From Phycomyces blakesleeanus NRRL 1555(-) (taxonomy: Eukaryota > Mucoromycota > Mucoromycetes > Mucorales > Phycomycetaceae): a stretch of DNA of 64,000 nt. Positions 1 to 12,708 of the stretch are shown piece after piece. The notes beneath the pieces are model-generated. The model had not been told where the DNA came from, made no database searches, and saw nothing but the letters and a program-made list of their open reading frames with translations. Location: contig NW_017265155.1 of the NCBI RefSeq assembly GCF_001638985.1, positions 434,001 to 498,000 on the forward strand. The letters run 5' to 3'. Within the stretch, counting starts at the first letter, position 1. Each line of letters starts with the position of its first letter. Both the position numbers and the translations under genes were made by a program.

Positions 1-35
1 GAGTATATAGTTGATTACAGTTGAGTCCAGTTTAG

Positions 36-118
36 TCCAACCCAACTCAACCCAACTCAACCCAACCCAACCCAGTCCAATCCAGTCTAGTTGGCCTAGC
101 CCTGCCCAGCCCAGCTCT
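36..118. repeat. Degenerate CCAAC pentamer minisatellite
   Basis: Short units of the type CCAAC/CCCAA/TCAAC run in tandem with substitutions, then decay into CCAGT and CCAGC units. The units do not match the TTAGGG telomere repeat, so this looks like an ordinary minisatellite. Confidence 0.6.
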
Positions 119-3100
119 ATCTTTGTTCAAATGGAGCCTGTTGAATGTTGTGGCATGTTTTTATCATTATCATTATTTTTTTTATTGTCCTTTCTCTTAC
201 GTATTGACCTTCACTCGCCATCTGTATTTTTATTTATGGACTTTATCTATCTTTTTCTTTTTTCTTTTTTCTTTTTTCTTTTTTGCTTTTGTTACGGAGC
301 CTCAATGGGCTATCTAATGGTTGAGATGGAAAGATCTGATAATTTCGGGTGAACTGAGGCGTAAAAGTAAAAGTATATAGGTTATTTTTATTTTATTTTT
401 TGACTGTCATGGTTTCTTATTTAAAAACATTTCCTAATTAGAATTTGCAGGTGGTACATAATGTATCCATATCTTCCAGATAAAAAAAAAGGATCTGATA
501 ATTCGATTAAGAAGATACTATTTTTTTTTATTTATATATTTATTTATATTACTATTATTATTTCCCCATCTGTTTCGTGTGCACGTATAAATATTGTGTT
601 GACTTGGTTTAATTAGTAACCATGGATACTGGGCTGAGAATATGTATAAAAGAATCACTAGAATAGTATTGTAACAATAGAATATAACCAAATTTATCCA
701 ACCTTATCATAAATATACACACACACAAATACACACACACACATATATATATATCAAAAAACAAGAAAGAAAAAAAAAAGAAAAAAAAACATGTTATAGT
801 TGACGATCAAATAGCTCATTCTCAGGCTCAACTGATGGAGTTTAAAATTAATTGATTTTGGTGGGGACGAAATTTATCTGATGCAATTCCCCTTTTTTTA
901 GTTTCCCAACTATACGTAATATAAATATATATATATATATATTGTTTATGTATATTATATGTGTCTGCTACAAGTTTAAGTAATAAGATCATTAATGAGA
1001 TAAAAGATATAAATCATAGCTTTAATTGTACTATAGACCAAGTTAAGCCAAGATGAGCCAAGATGAGCTAATGTAAAAGACTAGGCTTGTAAATAAATAA
1101 TTAAATAAATACATACATACATATATAAAAAAAATAAGCTAAATAAATAATCTGAGCTAAAGAATCGCATACGTACTATAGATATTGTAATTGTGTCACA
1201 GCTTATCTTATACTTTAAAACTAATACTTACGTGAAGTCAATAAAGAATAATAGTATAAAATAAATAAATTGATGTGCATATCTGCATATGGGTGTGATT
1301 GTGTGTGCGCAGGATTATTAGTGTTTGTATTCTTTAAAATTCGCTTGTATCTAGACGTATTGTAGTATATTTGCTGTACTGTAATACAAGTAGAAAGATC
1401 AGATAAATATCTGTCTATCTTTTGGGTTACTCCTTTCTTGTGTCCATCTTATTTTATTTTATTTTATTTTATTTTACAGCAAAAATAAAATCAAAAATCA
1501 AAATAACAGCCATTAGTGATCAATTTTAAGCTGTACGCCAACCTTTATATTTATTGCTGCAATATTCACTAAACACTCGACCAATTTCGCTATACTTTGA
1601 TCTCTCTCTCTCTATTTCTGCGTTTGTGTTTATGCGGGGTGAGTACTTGTTACAATATTATCTACCATCTATTACTGTCCATCTTCTGTTTCCTATTGCC
1701 TATCACCTATTATCTACTACTGCTACTATATACAATACCCTAAAGCCTTTTTACGTTTATTACGTTTATTATTTATTCAAGAGCTATTAAAGCAAAAAGA
1801 AGCTATCAGAGTCTGAATTTGATGGTTGAAATAGGAAATAAGAAATTGATCTGGCGGGATGACACATCTACATTCTTTGTGATATGTAACATGTACAGAA
1901 TCCTTATTTTGGCTCACATGCCTTGTATATTTTTGCAAAGTCAATTAAATTTAATCTTCCTGTATTTTCTTTTTTGTCAATGCGTCAAAACTTATTAGAA
2001 ACCAGCTCCTTGTTTCTTATATATATAAGCTCATCACAAGAATTGTATAGAATTCCTTTTGTGTCAAATGATAGTAAAAAGCCTATCAATACCCCACACA
2101 CACACACATATATATGTATATATATAGTTGAATGTGAGAGTATGGGTATATGTGTTTCTACTTACACCAACAAGTATTTATTTGAGCTGCAACTATACTA
2201 AATAATTTACAGATTATCATATTGGAGATGATTTTATGATATTACAATAGAAAAAGATCAAGTATATACATATATAACACGCATTTTAACTTGCTGTATG
2301 TAAATTATTATAAGTGAAGAGTACAGCAAAAAGTAATGATAATCGCAGTTGCGTTGTAATTTTATCCGAATATATACACAAAAGGCTGATAATCTACAAT
2401 ATACTATTGATCTCCGCGGAAACTTGTGAACATAGATATATAAGTTCAGTCTAAATATCAATATTGGATTATTAAGTATAAATCTGATAAGAAAGAGATG
2501 ACAAGAAGAAAAAAAAACGATCGCCTTTCAAATTTTGATACCAGAGTTGGCTTGAGATTTATTGAATCTTAGCATATTACTCACGTTTACCTATTGTAAT
2601 ATATTCTAACTATTCCTATTCTTATTCTTTCTAGATTTACCGGGAATTTTAACCGTTTGTATTATTATCATCATCATATTACTTTAAATTACAACTTTAA
2701 TAAAACATATGACCAAGTTTTGTTTTAATCTGATAAAGAAGTGTCTTGGATTTAATAAATATATAAAGGAGAAAGAAAATAAAAATATTATTAATTTAAT
2801 AATATACACATGGCTATTTTCACTCTCCTTTGTATATTACTCAACTTTGGTCTGTATACTCTATGAATAATATATAACAAAAGAGAAGCAGAGAATTGGT
2901 GAACTAAGCAGTTTAATCGAATAATAAGCACAAGAGATGAATGTATCACCTTTTCACTCACTCACTCGCTCACTCGTAAGAATTCAGATTCATTCGGAAA
3001 TAATTTTATAATAAATATATAATTTTTTGCTAATGAAAATATAACACAATTCGGTTGAAAATCTTAGGCAGAAAATATTAGTAGGTAGAAAAAGAAAGAA

Positions 3101-4879
3101 ATATTGGCTGATTAATGATCACTGTTGTAAGTTTTAATCAAATGGGTATCATGGTTTATTATGATTTATCAAAAAAAAAAACGTTAAAACTGTCAGTAAT
3201 TATACTGACACGTGCGATATTCACTTTCCTCTTAAAGTTATATCATAAAAATCACCTTATTATATTAATCATAGATATATATATATATATAAAATGAGAC
3301 AGAAATATTTTTTAAAGAAAGAAAAAAAAATTGCGATAAAAAAAAACAAAGCAGTTAACGCTTAAGTTTAAGCCTCTCCCCCAACACAAAATGAAGGAAT
3401 GTTTTTTTTTTAAAAAAAAAAATCTATCAAAATACTTCACATTTATCAACAGAAGTATCTGTAAAATCATTATGATTTATACACACAACCAGGTGCATGC
3501 TTCTATCAAAGTTAACTAAAGATTTACCAATACTCATATATATATACACACGTAATACTAGAGGTCCCCATAAACATATGTAGCTATATAAAATAAAACT
3601 GTTTTATTGCAAAGCTTTAGTTGTATCTTAATGATTTCTGTTTTTGTCTCTAAATTACAACTCAAAAAATTATTAAAATCGACAATATTTCCAAGCCTCA
3701 TTTTATTATATATAACACAACTCCTCCAATACCAATGAAAAAAAAAACAATATCTGAAAATTAAGTATATATCTTATTATTAACAATATTAATAATATTA
3801 ACATAACATGTAGATTTCATATTTTTTGTTTAAAACAGCTAATACCCTATATATAGCTTATACTTATATTCCATACATTGCCAAAAAGTATATATATATA
3901 TCAATTAATTAAAATAAAACCATGTATGAATATGTTAAAGAATAAATTATAGCCCAATATTTTGCTAATATAAATGCAAATATTTAAAGTTCTATGTATC
4001 CTATAACATTGAAACATAGTGGGTTGCTTATGCGGTGTAAATGCCCAGCTCAGTGACAATAAAACGAATACAGGTAAAAAGACATTTTTAATAAAGAACA
4101 AATAAAGAGCTATTTAACTACTTTGGGCCATTACTAAAGATACGTTCCTACTTTGCAGTTTCTTGCTATGAGCGATACAAGAAACACCGGTGGGTGAAAT
4201 CCACCATGTCAATATGTTGTAATGTATATAATTGCTCCTTATATTTATTTAAAACAAAAGCATGTCGTCCGTCTGACATAGAATAGCTAATACGATTTAA
4301 ATATTTATCATAACAGAAGACGATGAAGATTAGGTAGCATATGCTAAAGTTGTAATTTAAAACAACTAGACAAGAAAAGGTCAAATGTACCAGCCTTATT
4401 ATTGATTACTATTATGCTATTACCAGGAAAAAAAAATACAGACAAAATTATATGACTAGAAATTAAACAGTTCTTCCCAGATTCCACCGCCGGCGTTAAA
4501 ATCGCTGCATTCAATTACATTATAATCGCTACACTGTTTTTAAAAAATAAATAATTACTTAATTCGCTGTAATAGTTGAAATACATTTATAAACTTACCA
4601 ACAAAACTAAAAGATAATATTATTTGTCTAGAGCATAATTGTATATATGCTATTAAATAATAAAAACGACAAAACTTTCAAAAAGAAATAAAATCTAGCA
4701 AAATGGATGATATTTGTGTGTCCTCCGACAAACACTTAAACACTTCATTCGACTGAGACTTTATTGATTATATGCTATTCGAAAACAATAATAATAAAAA
4801 ACACAAAATAAGTAATACAAAACATTAATAGACATAATACTTGGATATCCTTCACTATCACACAAACAGCGATAATAAT

Positions 4880-5215
4880 CTAGACTACAATCGTAAGTAT
4901 GAGCTTATAAAAATTGAGTAATAAAAAAGGCGTAATGACGATGATAGTTAAATTCTTACCACTAATTCACTCCACATTACAATCGGCTGATATATGCTTG
5001 TAATTAAGACCTTCTAAAAAACGAGTAATAAAATTAAGTAATGAAGCTTATATCTTCAACCCACTACTTCCACTGATCACTAAGATGGGCTAGAATACGC
5101 TCGTAACTAAGACACTTGAAAAGCACAGAGATAGAGAGTAATAAAATCAAGTAAGAGATATTATATCTGAAGCCAACCACCTACTCACTTATTGATTATT
5201 AGAATAGTAACCTTT
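4880..5215. repeat. Degenerate tandem repeat, about 110-bp unit
   Basis: Three diverged copies are visible. Each has a segment like TCGTAAstATGAG / TGTAATTAAGACCTT / CGTAACTAAGACACTT, followed about 20 bp later by a core GAGTAATAAAA. The cores lie near 4915, 5023 and 5135, giving spacings of 108 and 112 bp. Each core is followed by an AAGTAA-like stretch and a CCAC/CACT-rich tail. A weak fourth unit may start near 5200. No coding sense was found. Confidence 0.5.
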
Positions 5216-7651
5216 GTAATACAATATTGCTATATATAAAAATTAGAGTTCCTACTATTGAAACTCATATGATAAGTGTACTAACTATGTTTTACGCATT
5301 AATATGTGAGTGTATTTACAAATTTTACAATATTTTGCAAATTCTTTAAACGTATACTATAAACTTGTATTATATATGCAAGGCTGATGTTTTATGCTCT
5401 TATATCTTACCAGGTTCAGACACTGTAACGATTATGTCCGTTGAACATTTTTTTTATGCAGCGGTACCTAAAGTGCTTTTATTACAAGTTAACCACAGCC
5501 TTTGGCGAATAGTTGGCGTTTTGCTTCCGAAAATCAGATCAAAGAAGTACGTTTTCTCATGCCAAAAATCAATATGATGTTTTAAGAGGTGTTAAATACG
5601 TGCAAATGCCAAGAACACTGCTACTTATTCATTTTTAACAAGTGTACAAGTTTTTTGTTTTGCATTAGTCTGAATAAGTTATTTTAATTGCTTTATCTGG
5701 TGTGAAATAACTAAAGCCTTTACTCCAGTTATTTAATTTTGTGAGTACTATATGTATATACGACACATAAACACGCAATTCTTCAATGTTACTTAAGTTA
5801 TTTAGACCTTTTTTCTTATAAAAGAAAGGTTATTTTATCTACTCCATGCATGAAGTGATTGTTAATGTGCGTAATGTTTTTACATTTCGACTATACAATA
5901 TAATCTCTTTTCTCTGGCTATATATACTTCTCTTCCAATAAACTCACTTATTAGTTGCTAGTCATACTAAAGGCCTTTCTAAACCCCTTTTTCTGCTTAA
6001 ATTAGTTTGTTAATTAATTTGAAATACCCATTTACAAGTAAATGTCATTACTGGAATGTACAAGGCGGTTTAAAGGCTAATTGGAATCATGTAGATGATT
6101 TCATATATATATAGCTGCCTTTTTTTATTGTATCCTTTCTTCACTTATTATTCTTTCAACAAAACCTCTTCCAATTTCTTTATAGTAATTATTTAGTTGA
6201 ATGAAATGAAAGAGAGAGCAAAACATAAGGTACAAAAACGCGTTTTTTTCTAAATACTTCTCCTGGCTTTGGAGGGCGCGTGAAAATTAAATTCTGAATT
6301 ATAATTTTAAAGTGGTTTTTTATTCCTTTTTTCTTTTCGTGGTATTTACACCACAATTTACCAAAGAAAAAAACTCCACAACCAAACACTGGCTCCCTTT
6401 TTTTTTAATGAACCGGACAAGTTAGCAATCTTCAAGATTATTACACACCAGACACACATACACTCCACACTTATACAATGTAAACCAGCTATTTACAAAA
6501 CATATATTTGAATTACAATGGGTACGAATAGCAACAGATATAAACGATTTTATTTAATCCTCTTTAGTAAATGTCAATATCACAGTATTTAATTTTCTCG
6601 TTATAGATATGCTAACCCAAAATTAATCTACAATGTTTTATTAGGTATACAGTAGAGGCTAAAAAAAGAATGAAGCCTAAATTCTAATCAGTAACCGACG
6701 TTTTGGTGGCAGAAAGGCCAACTTTTTCAATTTTACTAAAGCACTCAGATGTGATATGCCTATACTTACTAGACAGTGTCCAATACTTATGTATGATACC
6801 TGAAGATCTGTACTAACATTCAAATCTCGATATGGGTTATAAGTAGAGAGAAACAAAATCGTGTTACTATCATTATCACTATATAGAGCGTTATATTTAC
6901 TACTCTGCGCTTTACTTTTTTTTTGTTAGTAATAATATATACTCTGGTAAATATTACAGGCCTCCTTTTTTTTAACACATAAAAATTATGACTCATAAGC
7001 ATTATTCTTCAACATAATGAGCAAGTACGCTTTTTCTTTAAACAAATATCCTTCTTCTGCTTTTCTTTCTAGTAACCTCTACTCCTGGGACCCAAAGACC
7101 ATTTGATCGGTATGGTCTAATCTAGTTGTCTAAACAAGAAGTTGGATGATCCATAGACAATTGGTTTCTGATTTATCTACTGCCACTGTCGGGCTCCCAG
7201 AAAATTGTTTCGATACTTCCCCTCCTCTCCAAACTCGTACGTATGGTTCATCGTTGTCTTACGTCAATAACGAATCACATTTTATCCTCCAAAAACAAAG
7301 ATCGTTTAAAGTCTTCATAATATTACATATATGAAATGTCAGAGAAAGAAGAAAAAGAAGGGAAAGACATATCTTGATATATAATTACCAATTTGTGCTT
7401 AATCAAAAAAAAACCATATTCTTTTATCTCTCTCTCTCTCTCTCTCTCTTTGTAATTGTTACTTGCGGTGAGGTGCAAGTCACACGATTACACGCCACTG
7501 CATTTTACGATGTGTATAGATTTTCTTTACCTATAGAAAATAATAATAATAATAATAACTCATTTCTACCCCTTGCCCTTCCCCTTCAAATCGCCATTGA
7601 AATCACCCTTCAAACAAACAAACAAAAGAAATTAGAAAATAATATAATATA

Positions 7652-8759
7652 ATGCTAACTTTTGATAGTGGTGCTGATTCCTGTAATCGAGTTGTGCCCG
7701 ATTACCTAGAATCTATAGAATATATCAAACTTTCTTCCGAGGATGAGTTTACAAGATGGGTTGATGAAGTAGCCAAAAAGCATTCAAAGTGGTTGTACAA
7801 TCAAAAGTATGAACACAAGTCAAACCGATGTTTTATTGGTCAACCTTTACAAGAGCCTTTGAAAGTTACGACCACGGTTTATCTATGCGATCATGCTGGA
7901 AAACCCCAAAAGAAAAAGTCTTTGTCTGATACCGACCCATCAATCAAGAGACGTAAGAGAACAACGAAATCGATCAAAATCGGATGTCCTGCCAGCATCT
8001 ACAAGTTCAACCTGACCGACAACACCATACTTGTGAAATACAATTGGCAGCATCCCGACCACGATCCTTTCGAAATCCAGAACATCAGCACTACACGAGT
8101 TCCGGATGAATTGAAGTATCTGGTTGAAGGGCTTGTCAGCCAGAACTCGGACTGGAAGTCCATTAAGAAAATGCTTAAAATGAGTGAAGACAAATATCTT
8201 GAAGTAAATAATAGTTCTAATAATGATAATATTAGTAATATTAGTAATAGTGATAATTTTAATAATATCAATAAAAAAAAAGAGAAAGAAGAAGAAGGAG
8301 GAGGAGAAGTGTGTAGTATAGTATGCATAGTATCTACTTATGTGTTTGTGTGTGTGTGTGTGTGTATGTATTTAAAGTACGTGTGTGTGTTTGCTTGCTT
8401 GTAATGTTCGCTAATATTGAGCTAAACCAGCTTGAACAAGCTGGTGATAGATCCTCCTTCTCTGCCTCTCTTCTTGACTATCAGTATGTGAGGGATGTTG
8501 TTAATGCTCATATTATGAAACTCTCAAGAAAGCACATGGATCACAAAAAGAGTGTCGAGCTTTGGGCCAAAGAATTAAATGAAAGTGAAAACACTTCATT
8601 GGTTACTATTTCTGAGAATGGTTCTTTTCTACTAGCTTGGGTTCCCGATTGGCAAAAAGAAGTAAATTAATTTATATATATGTGTGTGCGTGTGTGTCTA
8701 TCTGTCTGTGTATACTACCTTTTCTCTCTCTCTTCTTTACTAATATTATCTAATATCCA

Positions 8760-8790
<31 letters not shown>

Positions 8791-9564
8791 CATACGTCTT
8801 TGTTTATTAGTATCTACAAAATTCTGATGAATGGTCTATTCACTCGACACAAAAAATCTGCAAATCATTCAACAGCAGCGGCAACACTAACATCGGCAAC
8901 AGCAATAGTACTAGTAGCAGTAATAACACTGAGAAGTTATCTGGTGAGCCCAATAACTGCGCTTTGTATACTATCGTTGTTCAAAGCCCTGTAACAACCA
9001 AAGGGACACCCGTTGGGTTTTTTATTACGGACCAAGAAAACGTCGTAACTTTGGAACAATGGTTCTCTTGGATGAAATCAAACTTTACTCTCAAAGTTAA
9101 AAAGATCATGATAGACCATAGCCAAGCTGAAGTAGAGGCAATCAACAAGGTCTTTGAGGGGAAAGTTGATGTTCTGTTGTGTCATTGGCACATGAAATAT
9201 GAATGGGAATCTAACGTCAAGAGATGTGTAAGTAAGAAATGTACATACATATAGTTAAATTAAAAAGATTTTTAAACACTGATATGTGTATAGTTCAATG
9301 TTCAGAACTCTACTCAAAAAGTCGAAGTAGTCCACAAGAATGCTTTTGACATCTTCTTTATCATGATGTATGCCGCAACAGCTGAATCTTTCGAGATTTC
9401 TTATCAAGTTTTCGTTGCAACATTTAAAAACAACGAAGCGATCATTGATTACTTTAACAAGACGTGGTTGCCTAAGAAGCAATTGTGGGTTAAAGCATGG
9501 AGAATAGTACGTTGTAATTCTGATTATAATTCTTCAATAAGTATATATAATATTGATGTTACTA

Positions 9565-9596
<32 letters not shown>

Positions 9597-10433
9597 TTTT
9601 TGTCTTCTTTTCTTTAATAGCCTACCAAGTTTTATACAAGCAATCTTATTGAAGGATACGAAACCCAATTGAAAACTTTTTACCTTGGACACGATCGATC
9701 CCTTCGCATCGATCGACTTGTTTACTTGCTATCGAATGTACTGACCCTTGATTACAAAGAGGAAAAAGAAAAAGAAAGCACAAGGACATCGTCTTCTTTA
9801 CCTTCTACTTCCCCTACTCCTACTACTACTTCTTCTCCTTCTTTGGCATCCTCGCCATCAAATTTTACAAAGTTTCAGTCATTGCGCCGAAACGAAGAAG
9901 AAGAAAAGAACATGACCGAAGCTTACGAGTATGATATTGACTTGGCTGATTCGATGGTCGAAAAAAGAAACGATGATCTGTACACCTGCAAGTCCTTTTC
10001 GACCAACGATTTATACTACCGGATCAGATTTGTGGATGGGATTCTTCAGGACTGTAGATGTTCAGACCCCAATAGGCTTTGCAAGCACATCTTTTTAGTG
10101 GGCCGAGTATTTAACTTGCCGCACTCTTTACCAGTCAATTGTTCTGCTCTTCAATCTTCTGGAAACCTTTCGGTTGGATCTGAATCTGACACAGCAACAA
10201 AGGGGACAAACATTACGGATGTATCTGATCATGAAATCCGTTGCAAAGAGGCGCGTGAAAAATGCAAAAAATACATCGATCTGATTAATGCTAGGTTACG
10301 TGCCAAGGTTATTGAGTGCCAAGGCGATCCCCATGAATTAACCAGGCTTCTTAATTTTATCAAAACCGCGCACAAAAGGCTGGAAAACTATGGCAGTGTT
10401 TCGGAACAATCTGGGACATCTAAACAAACTTAA
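7652..10433 (+). CDS. FAR1/MULE-derived protein with SWIM zinc finger
   Basis: Five exons are read as 7652-8203, 8422-8661, 8811-9227, 9294-9506 and 9621-10433, all joined in phase 0, giving about 744 residues. Exon 2 could start at 8431 instead. The N-terminus is a basic, Cys/His-containing FAR1/WRKY-like region (GCPASIYKF, then NWQHPDHDP). Exon 3 carries the core of a MULE transposase fold: GTPVGFFITD, the second-Asp motif IMIDHS (D366) and the LLCHWH motif. Exon 5 ends with a SWIM finger CxCx6CxH (C619, C621, C628, H630). The position where the first catalytic Asp is expected reads IHST (H275). MULE/FAR1 relatives are either transposases or DNA-binding regulators, and the His replacement favours a domesticated regulator. 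A Ser/Thr/Pro-rich insert lies before the SWIM finger. Introns contain TG and TA repeats. No terminal inverted repeats were found around the gene. Confidence 0.85.
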
Positions 10434-11490
10434 TGCCCTATCTGTCTATCTATTCATTGTCAGATTAAACCAAATAGTAAACGCATTTGTACCTGTAATT
10501 GCACTTGTAGTTATATTTATGCTTTATAATTATTAGTATTGCTGTTACTGTTATTGGGAGAAATAAAATATCTCGCCTCAATTTACCTAGGGCTATTTTT
10601 ATTTCTGTAAGTATAGTGTATATATATATGTGTGTGTGTGTGTGCGTTGCTTGGCCTATTATGTCAATTGTTTAATGGTATTAACACTACAAAAAAAAAC
10701 GCATACACATCTGATATACTTTATCTATCTATCTGATCTAAATATCACATCTTTATTTATTTATTTATTTATTGGTTGGTTGGGACATTTGTGGCGTTTC
10801 TAAAGACGGAGGCTTTGGACATTAGAGTTTATGGGTTACAGCAATTTGTGCGCGCGCGCGTATGTGTGTGTCAGAAAATTAACACCTCAAACTGATTTGC
10901 TTTTGGATAATAAGGAGATCGATCGATTAATTACATAATGTTAATAGTAACGATAGAAAATTAAGAAATGAAGGAAGAAAAAAATAAAGAAGACAGGTTA
11001 ACTTTACATATGTACTAAAAACAACCTTTTTTTTTACACAAGATTAGTATGCTGTTATATATAGATATATGTAATACTACTTGTGAGGCTTAGACCACTA
11101 TATACATAAAATATTCTTTGACAATTGTATGTAAAAGATAGAAAAGTAATGAGTTGTTGATAAAACGCTATTGAAAGATTGTTACATGGTCTGCTACTAA
11201 TTTTTTTTTTAAAAAAAAAATAATAATTTTGTTTCTAGAAATCTTGATATTCTACCATCGGTCTCCTTGCACACTCTACACATCTTTAGACTCTATATAG
11301 AATATAATGTAATATTCCATTGCTATTGTTATTAGCATGAATTTTGTTATCTCTAGAATATATACTAATTAATAGCAACACATATACAGCTTGTCTTGAT
11401 GTATATATATATATATAAATACTATAATATAATCAATTATTATTGTTTTACAGTGAGAACGGTAAATATTGTCACTTTGCCAAAATTAAA
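10434..11490. other. Intergenic, AT-rich
   Basis: This is the 3' flank of the MULE-like gene. It holds an AATAAA signal at about 10562, TATG/TG repeats at 10617-10643, a TTTA run near 10752-10772 and a GCGCGC run near 10850. No gene was seen. Confidence 0.6.
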
Positions 11491-11520
11491 TAGGGACCTT
11501 GGACACATCATATAAAACTT

Positions 11521-12162
11521 ATGGGAGTACTCAGCCAGATTGATCGATCAAAATTCTTTTGTGAATCTTAGCCAATGATATTATTTTGTAGTTGAGGACA
11601 CCAAAAGGCAAAAGTACAAAATTCGTACAAGATTCATAGAATAAACTTTTGCACATTCTGATTTCTTCCTTGAACCTATATGCACCTAGACTCTCGAAGA
11701 AGCCAACTGTTCTTTCCTTTAGCTCAAGGTCTGGCAATACATTGTCAACACTGTGTATGTATTTATTGGCTTTAAGGGTTTGCTCAAGCTCCTTCACGGA
11801 AGCTATCTGCCCCAAATCTACATTTACTTCCTCTTTAATAACTTCTAAAATATCTTTAATAAACTCATCTGTACTTGCTGATAAATACTCTACCAATATT
11901 TTTTCTTTCTTCACGATAAACTCACTGATTTTATGCGATTTCTTCAAGACAGCAATTGCTTGTTGCTTTGTACTTTATTTTGGCATATAAGATGGAGAGA
12001 AAGAATTACTATATGACTTTGGTGACAATAAATCCTATGATTTATTAAGAAGGTAAAAACAGTGTCGTATTGCATATAAAAGAAAGTGAGGATTCGGCCA
12101 ATCAGAGAGCCGTACGTTTTTCGATCAAAATTTGATCGATCAATCTGGCTGAGTACCCCCAT
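11521..12162 (-). mobile_element. Inner TIR element, about 640 bp
   Basis: The left end ATGGGAGTACTCAGCCAGAT, continuing with TGATCGATCAAA, is matched in reverse complement at 12127-12162 with one or two differences, giving terminal inverted repeats of about 32 bp. On the minus strand the element has a GATTGG (CCAAT) box near 12100, a TATAT box near 12073 and a truncated open frame. It inserted next to the GGGACCTTGG end at 11491-11520. Confidence 0.6.
11531..11974 (-). pseudogene. Truncated open frame inside TIR element
   Basis: About 147 codons are open on the minus strand, from just after a stop at 11975 down to a stop lying within the left terminal repeat. No ATG opens the frame, so it is a fragment or an exon. 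The protein is Lys/Glu-rich and helical in character (KISEFIVKKEKILVEYL, then SVKELEQTLKANKYIHS). I recognise no family. It is probably passenger coding sequence of the mobile element. Confidence 0.4.
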
Positions 12163-12233
12163 TGATGAATGTACCCTTACGGGACCTTTGAATCCCCTCA
12201 TAACTCTTGGCTTATTTTTTGATGAAAGGTACG

Positions 12234-12466
12234 GCACCAATCATTGACATTCCGTGGAATGACGACGAAACAATTAAACTCTTGTACAGTATAAGAGTCG
12301 AACATTATGAAGGCGTTGCTGGAAATATACCACACCTTATCGATATAATACAACAATGGAAGTACTGACGCAGACCATCAAAAATACTAAGTCTAGGAAC
12401 CAGATTTTGAAACGGAAATACAGTGATATCAATCCCACGACTTCAACCTCCTCGTCCAATAAGTAG
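12234..12466 (+). pseudogene. Broken Myb/SANT-like transposon fragment
   Basis: A frame starting near 12234 reads IPWNDDETIKLLYSIRVEH and ends at a stop at 12366. The shape W-x2-DE-T-x-LL resembles the first helix of Myb/SANT or trihelix DNA-binding domains. Translation resumes in another frame from 12368 (TIKNTKSRNQILKRKYSD, then a Ser/Thr tail) and stops at 12464. The frame change and missing 5' part indicate a decayed gene, unless a missed intron joins the halves. The fragment lies between the inner TIR element and the MITE. Confidence 0.35.
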
Positions 12467-12708
12467 CGCGTAAATATTGTTAAATGCTACTACACGGTTT
12501 ATACAGAGCATGGAATTTGTTGAAATTTTTTTTTAAAAAAAAGAGAGGAAAGTGAAGGGAAGAAAGGGAAGATGTAACAATGTTCCATATGCTTGAATGC
12601 CATCAAAACGTGTTATGGTTGTCATGTTACTGATGAAGTTGACTTTATTTATTTATCTTCAGTGCGTATGTAAGAGAGGTTTTCATAATGTAGTAGGCTT
12701 CAATACAA

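Larger units (their letters stand above)
1..7651. other. Gene-free AT-rich intergenic region
   Basis: No convincing gene was seen on either strand over 7.6 kb. Open frames here are short, AT-rich and without recognisable domains. The stretch holds microsatellites: CA/TA near 717-752, ATTTT units at 1450-1477 and TC at 7428-7449. It also holds a degenerate CCAAC-type pentamer repeat at the left edge and a degenerate array near 4880-5215. Two patches (about 5380-5620 and 7080-7320) are less AT-rich and could be decayed coding sequence. The second lies just upstream of the next gene and might be its 5' leader. Confidence 0.6.

Noticed and set aside
36..118. Telomere repeat at the left edge
   Set aside because: Units are CCAAC-like and degenerate, not TTAGGG/CCCTAA. 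They are short and embedded in ordinary sequence.
7146..7334. 62-codon frame upstream of the first MULE gene
   Set aside because: Composition is better than the surroundings, but there is no domain, no link by splice sites to 7652 and no clear start context.
8323..8421. Upstream extension of exon 2 of the first MULE gene (Cys-Val repeat protein)
   Set aside because: It translates a TG microsatellite inside the intron. The GTAAAT donor at 8204 and AG at 8420 remove it in phase.
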